This document shows positions 56,264-64,000 of a DNA stretch of 64,000 nt, in pieces. The stretch's first letter is position 1, and each line of letters starts with the position of its first letter. The notes beneath the pieces are model-generated. The model was given only the letters and a program-made list of their open reading frames with translations. It ran no database searches and had not been told where the DNA came from. The stretch covers positions 13,657,901 through 13,721,900 of the forward strand of contig NC_080542.1 of assembly GCF_028640845.1 (NCBI RefSeq), written 5' to 3'. Source of the stretch: Ahaetulla prasina. Taxonomy: Eukaryota; Chordata; Lepidosauria; Squamata; Colubridae. Made by a program: the position numbers and the translations under genes.

Positions 56264-56529
56264 CAATTCCAGGCAACAAATGTCAAACATGAAACATTTT
56301 TCTAGAACTACCCCATTCAAACTTTTTCCAAAGAGAACTTGACCTACCAAGTTATATGTTCCCTACCTCCTATATTTCTTCTTTTGAGAGGTCTTTCAAC
56401 ACTTTGGTTATTGTATTTGTAATCTAATTATGTAATGTAATGACGTTGACATTTTTTTTAACTTTCTTAATCGGAAAAGATCTTTAAGCAGCTCAGAGTC
56501 ATTTGGGATGGAAACATTGTGTGTTTTGA

Positions 56530-56727
56530 AAGGAAGGAAGGAAGGAAGGAAGGAAGGAAGGAAGGAAGGAAGGAAGGAAGGAAGGAAGGAAGGAAGGAAG
56601 GAAGGAAGGAAGGAAGACCAGTGGAAACAAGTTTTAATTGGGCTACATTTATAGAATAGAATAGAATAGAATAGAATAGAATAGAATAGAATAGAATAGA
56701 ATAGAATAGAATAGAATAGAATAGAAT
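56530..56727 (+). repeat. (GGAA)n and (GAATA)n microsatellites
   Basis: GGAA array 56530-56615 and AATAG array 56652-56727. The second lies directly before the CR1 at 56735 without the usual LINE 3' UTR. Confidence 0.93.
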
Positions 56728-56734
56728 GACAATT

Positions 56735-58640
56735 AATTGAAAGACAAAAAGGACAAGTATAAAAAATGGAAAGAGGGGCAAATAACTAAGGCAGAATATC
56801 AGCAAATAGCCCGAGTCTGTAAAGATGAAGTGAGGAAAGCTAAGGCTCACAATGAACAAAGGCTAGCGACAAAAGTAAAAAATAACAAAAAAAGTTCCAA
56901 CATGTTAAAAACAAGAAAAAAGTCAAGGAAACAATTGGCCCATTGCTGGGAGAAAGTGGCAAGAAGGTGACAAGCGACAGGGAGAAAACAGATCTACTTA
57001 ACTCATTTTTTGCATCTGTCTTTACACAAATGGAAAAAACAATCCAACCTATCAAAAACAGCACCACAAAAAACAGATTAGGAACACAAGTTAAAATAGG
57101 GAAGAAAATGGTAAGTGAACATCTGTCTACGAGTACTAGTACTACTGTACTAGACGAGATTAAATCACCAGGACTGGATGGATTACACCACAAGGATCTG
57201 AAGGAACTGGCAGATGAAATCTCAGAACCACTGAACTATACCTTTCAAAGATCCTGGAGCACAGGGGAACTGCCAGAGGACTGGAAAAGAGCTGATGTAG
57301 TTCCCATCTTCAAAAAAGGGGAAAAAAAAAACAGATCCAGGAAACTATAGACCTATCAGCCTAACCTCAATACCAGGGAAGATTCACCGAACACCTAGAA
57401 ACAAACAAAGTAATAACCAAAAGCCAACATGGGTTTGTCAAAAACAGATTATGCCAGACTAATCTATTTGCATTCTTTGACAAAGTGACAAAATTAGTGG
57501 ACCAGAGGAATGCTGTCGATATAATTTATTTGGACTTCAGTAAAGCATTTGATAAAGTAGACCATAACCTACTACTAGATAAAGTAGAAAAATGTGGGTT
57601 AGACAGCACCATCACCAGATGGATTTGTAACTGGCTGACCAACTGCACTCAACGTGTAGTCCTCAACGGAACTACATCCACATGGAGGGAAGTATTCAGT
57701 GGCGTACCCCAAGGATCTGTTTTAGGCCCAGTACCCTTCAACATCTTCATCAATGACTTGGACGAGGGGATAGATGGGGAACTAATCAAATTTGCAGACA
57801 ACACCAAGCTGGCAGGAATAGCCAACACTCCAGAAGATAGGCTCAAGATACAGAAAGATCTTGACAGACTAGAACATTGGGCGCTATCTAACAAAATGAA
57901 ATTCAACAGTGAAAAAAGTAAGGTTCTACATTTAGGCCAAAAAAACAAAATGCACAGGTACCGGATATGTGGTGTCTTGCTCAATAGTAGTACCTGTGAG
58001 AAGGATCTTGGAGTCCTAGTGGACAACCATTTAGATATGAGCCAGCAGTGTGCAGCAGCTGCCAAAAAAAGCCAACACAGTTCTGGGCTGCATAAACAGA
58101 GGGATAGAAACAAGATCACGTGAAGTGTTAGTGCCACTTTATAATGCCTTGGTAAGGCCACACATGGAATACTGCATTCAGTTTTGGTCCCCACGATGTA
58201 AAAAAGATGCTGAGACTCTAGAAAGAGTGCAGAGATGAGCAACAGAGATGATTAGGGGACTGGAGGCTAAAACATATGAAGAATGGTTGCAGGAACTCGG
58301 TATGCCTAGTTTAATGAAAAGAAGAACTAGGAGAGACATGATAGCAGTGTTCCAATATCTCAGGGGTTGCCCCAAAGAAAAGGGAGTCAAACTATTCTCC
58401 AAAGCACCTGAGGGTAGAACAAGAAGCAATGGGTGGAAACTAATCAAGGAGAGAAGCAACTTAGAACTAAGGAGAAATTTCCTGACAGTTAGAACAATTA
58501 TTCAGTGGAACAACTTGCTTGCAGATGTTGTAAATGCTCCAACACTGGAAATTTTTAAGAAAATGTTGGATAGCCATTTGTCTGAAATGGTGTAGGGTTT
58601 CCTGTCTGGACAGGGGGTTGGACTAGGTGACCTCCAAAGT
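56735..58640 (+). mobile_element. CR1 LINE, about 1.9 kb, with RT
   Basis: 5'-truncated ORF2 in several frames: LLNSFFASVFTQ, LKELADEISEPLNYTFQRSW, ELPEDWKRADVVPIFKKG, VDIIYLDFSKAFDKVDHNLL, SGVPQGSVLGPVPFNIFIND, KFADNTKLAG (FADD changed to FADN), [31 protein letters not shown] and the CR1 tail at about 58595-58650. At least three frame breaks; inactive. Confidence 0.92.
57485..58123 (+). pseudogene. CR1 reverse transcriptase ORF fragment
   Basis: 212 codons covering RT fingers and palm. The second catalytic Asp is Asn (FADN), and the frame shifts after the KKSQH segment. Part of the element at 56735-58640. Confidence 0.88.
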
Positions 58641-58649
58641 CCCTTCCAA

Positions 58650-58679
58650 CTCTGTTGTTGTTGTTGTTGTTGTTGTTAT

Positions 58680-58727
<48 letters not shown>
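58650..58727 (+). repeat. (TTG)n(TAC)n microsatellite at the CR1 3' end
   Basis: Trinucleotide arrays directly follow the CR1 terminus aactctgttg, suggesting growth from the element's own tail. Confidence 0.93.
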
Positions 58728-59084
58728 CCAGAAGTGCCTCTCTGGAGGAGATGGGAAGTAAAGAAGCAATAAATAAATAAACAAACAAACAAAAAAGCAA
58801 ACAACAAACAAACAAACCAACAAAGGATGTACCTTGAAAAGGAGTATTCTAACAATTCTTCAGGCTCTAGAAAGAAATTTTCTTGAAATGTGAAAGATTT
58901 AGTCCATCAGAAATGAGGCTCTGGGATGAGAGTTGAGCCTGTTATGGTGGGTTTACAATTCCTGAAAGAACAGATGAGCATTTTCTGAGTGCTTCTTCTG
59001 CTATCTCTTTTTCTCAAGATCCTGTAGCAATCAGGAGCATTTTTGAGAACATCCAAATACCAAAATAACTTTTGGAAGTTTTCT

Positions 59085-59240
59085 TTTCTTTTTTCTTCTC
59101 CTCTTTTCTCTTCTCTTTTGGGAGTACTCTTCTCTTCTCTTCTCTTCTCTTCTCTTCTCTTCTCTTCTCTTCTCTTCTCTTCTCTCCTCTCCTCTCCTCT
59201 CCTCTCCTCTCCTCTCCTCTCCTCTCCTCTTTTCTCTTCT
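59085..59240 (+). repeat. (TTCTC)n/(CTCTC)n microsatellite
   Basis: Right-arm counterpart of 9282-9428. Confidence 0.95.
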
Positions 59241-59339
59241 TCATTATTCATTCTAATTGTTTGATTGGTTTTCAGTATTATATCATTACAAGAAAGAAGG
59301 GATAAGGACAAGTCTTTTTCAGTTTTGTGAAAATATGGA

Positions 59340-60725
59340 CAAAGTAATATGGACAAAGTAATGGAATCTATCATCAACCAATCCATTACCCTCCACCTAG
59401 AAACAAACAACCTACTCTCTAATAAACAATTTGGTTTCAGAAAAAAATTATCATGTAACTTACAACTTTTCCACTGCAAAAACATATGGACTACTAATCT
59501 TGATCAAGGCAAAGCAATAGATGCAATCTACATAGACTTCTGCAAGCTTTTGACTCAGTAGTGCACGATAAACTTCTCCTAAAACTAAAATCCTACGGCA
59601 TTTCAGGATCTCTTCACAATTGGATAACTGCTTTCCTATCAAACAGACAACAAGTGGTCAAAATTGGCAATGCTCTATCAAATTCTGTTCCTGTCAAAAG
59701 TGGCATTCCTCAAGGCAGCGTTCTTGGACCAACGCTCTTCATACTATACATAAATGATCTCTGTGACCATATCTCAAGTTATTGTGTTCTCTTTGCTGAT
59801 GATGTCAAACTATTTAACACCACCAACAATACTACTACCCACAACAATACTACTACCCACCACTAACAATACTGCTAAAAAGACCTTGACTTTGTATCCG
59901 ATTGGTCTCTCAACCAACAAATGCTCAGTCTTACATATTGGAAAAAAGAACCCTAACAATAAGTACAAGCTTGATGTACATTACCTTACAGATGATGCCC
60001 ACCTTATAAAAGACCTTAGAGTTTTCATATCAAATGATCTAAGTGCCAAACCCACTGCAACTACATAGCAAAAAAGGCTCTAAGAGTTGTAAACCTAATT
60101 TTGCGTAGCTTCTTTTTCAAAAACTCTACACTACTAACCAGAGCATACAAAACATTTGCTAGACCTATTCTTGAATACAGCTCACCTGTCTGGAACCCAT
60201 ACCACATCTCTGACATTAATAAAAATTGAATGAGTCCAAAAATATTTTACAAGAAGAGTTCTCCGCTCCTCTGTAAACAACAAAATATCTTATACCACCA
60301 GACTTGAAATCCTGGGATTAGAAAACTTAGAACTCTGCCAACTCCAACAAGATCTGTGTTTAACACACAGAATCATCTATTGCAATATCCTTCCTGTTAA
60401 AGACTACTTCAGCTTCAATCGCAATAATACAAGAGCAAACAATAGATTCAAATTTAATGTTAACCACTTCAATCTTGATTGCAGAAAATATGACTTTTGT
60501 AACAGAGTTGTTAATGCTTGGAACACACTACCTGACTCTGTGGTCTCTTCTCAAGCTCCCAAAAGCTTTAACCAAAAACTGTCTACCATTGACCTCACCC
60601 CATTCCTAAGAGGACTATAAGGGGTGTGTGTAAGTACACAAAAGTGCCTACTGTTCCTGTCCTATTGTTTCCTTTCATTGTATGTGCTTGTATATAATGT
60701 TGTGACAAAATAATAATAAAAAGTA
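59340..60725 (+). mobile_element. L2/CR1-like LINE with RT fragments
   Basis: Frames 59349-59561 and 59561-59866 give [70 protein letters not shown] and VLFADDVKLFN. The C-terminal parts and 3' UTR continue to a tgttgtgacaaaataataa tail. It has a frameshift in the RT and an ACTACCC-rich expansion near 59830. Right-arm specific, inside an older RTE-like fragment. Confidence 0.82.
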
Positions 60726-60734
60726 TCACTATGG

Positions 60735-62265
60735 TTCACAGCTGTCCCAGAGCTTAGCTATTTTTGCTAATCCTGGACTCAATTTCTTTATCCAAAAATA
60801 CATAGCTCAAGATGATGTTAAACTATTCAATACCACAGACAACTTTGCTACCCTTCAAAATGACCTTGACTATGTATCTCAATGGTCTAACAATTGGCAA
60901 CTCCAAATCTCTGCTAACAGATGTTCAGTCCTGCACATTGGCAGTAGAAATAAAAACTTCAAATATTTGCTGGCTGTTAATGATCTAAAAGTTGACCCAC
61001 ACTCTGTCAAGGACTTAGGAGTACTCATTTCTAAAGATCTAAGTCTCAGATCTCACTGTAACATCATTGCAAAAAGGCTTTAAGTTTTGTAAATCTTATT
61101 TTACGAATTTTTCTCTCTGGTAACACTATACTCCAAACTAGGGCATATAAAACCTTTGCCAGACCTATATTTGATTACTGTTCACCTGCCTGGAACTCTC
61201 ACTGTATTTCGAATATCATTACATTAGAGAGGGTCCAGAGATATTTTACTAGAAGAGTTCTCCAATCTTCTGCTCAAAATAAAATTCCCTAAACCACCAG
61301 GCTTGAAATCTTAGGTCTAGAAAGCCTTGAACTATGTCATTTACATTTCAACCTATGCTTAGTTCATAAGATTATTTACCAAAATGTTCTACCTGTAAAT
61401 GAATACTTTAATTTCAAGGGCCATTAATAGATTTAAACTCAATGTAATTTGCTGTAATCTTAATTGTAGGAAATATCACTTTTGCAATAAAGTACTAAAT
61501 GTCTGGAACAATCTACCTGATCCTGTTGTTAGTCTCTCTAATCCCCATATCTTTTACCGTCTACCGTGGACCTTTCATGTTACTTAAGAGGTCCCTAAGA
61601 TGTCATGCATAAACGCACCAGCGTGCCTACAGTCCCTGTCCTAGCGTTCCCAGTTATATGTAATCATTCTTACTTACTTACTCATACTTACGGGACTGTC
61701 TGCTGCTACCGAATACCTCCCACCGACCCGTGCGCTCTCACAGAGAGGGACTCCTCAGGGTGCCGTCGGCCAGACAGTGCCGGCTGGCGACACCCAGGGG
61801 AAGGGCCTTCTCTGTGGGGGCCCCCACCCTTTGGAACGAACTTCCCCCAGGACTTCATCAACTTCCCGACCTCCGAACCTTTCGCCGCGAGCTTAAGACA
61901 CATCTATTTATTTGCGCAGGACTGGACTAGATTTTAAATTCAAATTGGTTTTAATGGGGATTTTATTCTTTTTATTACTATTTTAATTATTCGGCCAGTT
62001 ATAATAAGTTTTTTAATGGATGTTTTAATTGTATTTATATGTATGTTTTTATTTGGTTGTGAACTGCCCTGAGTCCCTAGGGAGATAGGGCGGTATAAAA
62101 ATATGAATAAATAAATAAATAAATAAATTCTATGTGTTTATGGCTATGTTTTGCCTATTTACGTCCTTTATTTTTGTACCAAAAAATTTTCATGTGTCCA
62201 TGTCTGTGTCTACTCTGTTACTTGTTTTCTTGTATTTATTGACAAATAAAATAAATAAATAAGAT
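60735..62265 (+). mobile_element. L2/CR1-like LINE, split by an L3/CR1-type tail
   Basis: Blocks DDVKLFNTTDNFATLQNDLD, NWQLQISANRCSVLHIG and FCNKVLNVWNNLPD in broken frames. The 3' UTR is interrupted at about 61690-62125 and ends ttgacaaataaaataaataa. Confidence 0.75.
61690..62125 (+). mobile_element. L3/CR1-type LINE 3' end, nested
   Basis: Frame with [40 protein letters not shown] and FRRELKTHLF, then the tail ccctgagtccctagggagat and (AAAT)n. Confidence 0.83.
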
Positions 62266-62422
62266 AATACTTCCCAAGTACTTGAAGCTCTTACATTTGT
62301 CATAAAAAAGCTAAAGTATGTTTGCTGAGTACTCATTTGAAAGAGGGAAGTAAAGCTGCAGTGATTGTATTAGTCAATGAGTTAAGATGTATTCAGGCTT
62401 TCCAAAAAGAGCAAGAATCTAA

Positions 62423-62540
62423 TTTAATCTAATCTAATCTAATCTAATCTAATCTAATCTAATCTAATCTAATCTAATCTAATCTAATCTAATCCAATCC
62501 AATCCAATCCAATCCAATCCAATCCAATCCAATCCAATCT
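62423..62540 (+). repeat. (AATCT)n(AATCC)n microsatellite
   Basis: Pentanucleotide array that changes register base halfway. Confidence 0.95.
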
Positions 62541-62954
62541 AAATCTTCTATCAACATTTAGCTAACTATGCCTCAACTAGCTACATGGAGCATGGTGGCA
62601 CATATGGTTAAGGTACTAGTTTGACGATCAGCATTCAAGATCAGGTTGCTGCTGTTGGTTCACATAGGCTTTCATCATTCGCTCCAACTCCTCCTGACAC
62701 AACAGTTTGAAAGCAAGTGACCGTGAATAGATAGATGAGTACCATTTCATTGAGCAACTTATTGAGGACATTAAAGGAGCCTCTAACTGAGTGTCTCCCA
62801 GACAATGGTGATATCACTGACCAAAGTTTGCAGTATTTGCAGAATGATGTCATCATATACCCAATGGCAATGTGATATCATAGGGACTGTCCCTTCCCTC
62901 CAAGTACCTATTTGCACAGGAGTAAAGGATTGTTGTGTCTTCTTTGTAATAAAG

Positions 62955-62956
<2 letters not shown>

Positions 62957-63001
<45 letters not shown>

Positions 63002-63025
63002 TAGGAGAGAGACAGAGAGAGAACG
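62957..63025 (+). repeat. (GT)n(GA)n microsatellite
   Basis: Right-arm partner of 8160-8258. Confidence 0.95.
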
Positions 63026-63231
63026 ATGTGGGGTAGACATACTAGTCATACATCTATTGAGTTAAAACCTTTATCAATAATTGCATGTCCTTAAAAAGAT
63101 GTCATTATCCATATAAGATTAGGGATAGAAAGATGAGAAGAAATAAGGATACAAAAATACAGAATTGCTAAACAATCTCATGTTTTTAATTTACATAATA
63201 AAACTACTTCAGGAGCTACATGCATTATGTC

Positions 63232-63542
63232 CAGTGGTGAAATCAGAATTTTTTTTACTACCGGTTATGTGTGCGTGGCTTGGTGGGCGTGGTGTCACTT
63301 GGTGAGCATGGCTTGGTGGACATGGCAAGGGAAGGATATTTTCAAAATCTTCATTCTCTCCCCACTCCAGGGGGAAGGATATTGCAAAATCCCCATTCCC
63401 ATCCCACTCTGGGACCAGCCAGAGGTGGTATTTGCTGGTTCTCCAAACTATTCAAAATTTCTGCTACTGGTTGTCCAAACTGCTCAATATTTCCACTACC
63501 GGTACTCCAGAACCTGTCAGAACCTGCTGAATTTCACCCCTG
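63232..63542. mobile_element. hAT-like non-autonomous element with perfect 8-bp duplication
   Basis: 311 bp, cagtggtgaaatcag to ctgaatttcacccctg, flanked by ATTATGTC at 63224-63231 and 63543-63550. Termini match 11284-12296. Confidence 0.88.
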
Positions 63543-63550
63543 ATTATGTC

Positions 63551-64000
63551 TAATTACATTAGTAGCAATTCAAGTTGCTGGATGTCACCATTCAAGCTAA
63601 GCAGGACACAAAATATGGTAACAATACATCAGTGTAGTTTAGAAAGGTCTTCCAGGAGAGACATTAGTCAAAATCTGACTCAGTGCACACTGGAATAGGC
63701 CAAGGACTGAGTTTAAAAAACTGAAGTTCCAGAAGCACATAGATCACCCACACTAAAGAATGAATCTGAAGTTGGTGCAAATTTTCTGACAAGGTGCAGC
63801 TACTGGCATCAATAGGCAGCCATATTATTGCTTTCTGTCACGCTTTCAAAGTTGGCAGGGTGAAAAATAGAAATCCCTCACATTTTTGGAATGACTTTTA
63901 GTTTTAGTGAAGTAAATGTGAAAAAACCTTGAAAATCTCATAAAACTATTCTAAAGATAAACTTATTCCTAGCAAAATTGAGGAAAAGATATCCTGAATC
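63551..64000. other. Intergenic, nothing recognised
   Basis: No coding frame, repeat or RNA gene identified; outside the inverted duplication. Confidence 0.4.

Larger units (their letters stand above)
38590..63150 (-). repeat. Right arm of the large inverted duplication
   Basis: Reverse-complement partner of 8000-34640, carrying V2R-C in opposite orientation to V2R-B. Shorter than the left arm because it lacks several left-only insertions. It has its own Sauria SINE, solo LTR, Tc1/mariner and LINE copies. Confidence 0.88.

Noticed and set aside
62423..62540. Regular short repeats considered as a CRISPR array
   Set aside because: Pure pentanucleotide array without spacers, in a vertebrate genome.

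Overview
The window looks like nuclear DNA of a squamate, most probably an advanced (colubroid) snake. This rests on three things read directly from the bases: clustered vomeronasal type-2 receptor (V2R) exons, a Sauria-type SINE, and several LINE 3' ends that run straight into (GAATA)n microsatellites, an association described for colubroid snakes. Coordinates, splice sites and alignments were worked out by eye; no database search was run.

Three host genes are supported, all V2R pheromone receptors (class C GPCRs). V2R-A (+) shows its last three coding exons (619-846, 3365-3491, 5396-6291); earlier exons lie left of the window. V2R-B (+, 12663-33373) and V2R-C (-, 55851-39866) each have six intact coding exons of exactly matching length (221, 292, 861, 228, 127, 896 bp; 874 codons), with GT-AG junctions that keep the frame. 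B and C sit tail to tail inside a large, old inverted duplication. The left arm runs from about 8.0 to 34.64 kb and the right arm from about 63.15 down to 38.59 kb, around a spacer of about 4 kb made of retrotransposon pieces.

Layout: 0-7 kb, V2R-A with intronic CR1, SINE and LINE copies. 8-34.6 kb, left arm with V2R-B, enlarged by arm-specific insertions: hAT-like elements, a minus-strand solo LTR, a 2.3-kb hAT-like element carrying another solo LTR and a ladder of palindromes, nested L3/CR1-type LINEs, and a tandemly duplicated Penelope-like segment. 34.6-38.6 kb, spacer with a Ty3/gypsy chromovirus integrase tail and chromodomain, (GAATA)n-tailed LINEs, and a Ty1/copia integrase fragment. 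38.6-63.1 kb, right arm with V2R-C and its own insertions: Sauria SINE, solo LTR, Tc1/mariner, CR1 and L2/CR1-like LINEs. 63.2-64 kb, one hAT-like element.

The most interesting signals are: (1) the tail-to-tail receptor pair, whose copies are nearly identical in the transmembrane exon but strongly diverged in the first 60% of the main ligand-binding exon; (2) matched occupied and empty insertion sites that date transposons relative to the inverted duplication; (3) nested palindromes at 18.84-19.9 kb; (4) two repeat families, one a Penelope-like retroelement, sharing a hammerhead-ribozyme-like hairpin plus GAAACGTC motif; (5) two solo-LTR families that keep a related open reading frame in U3. 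I found no CRISPR, operon or bacterial-type system.
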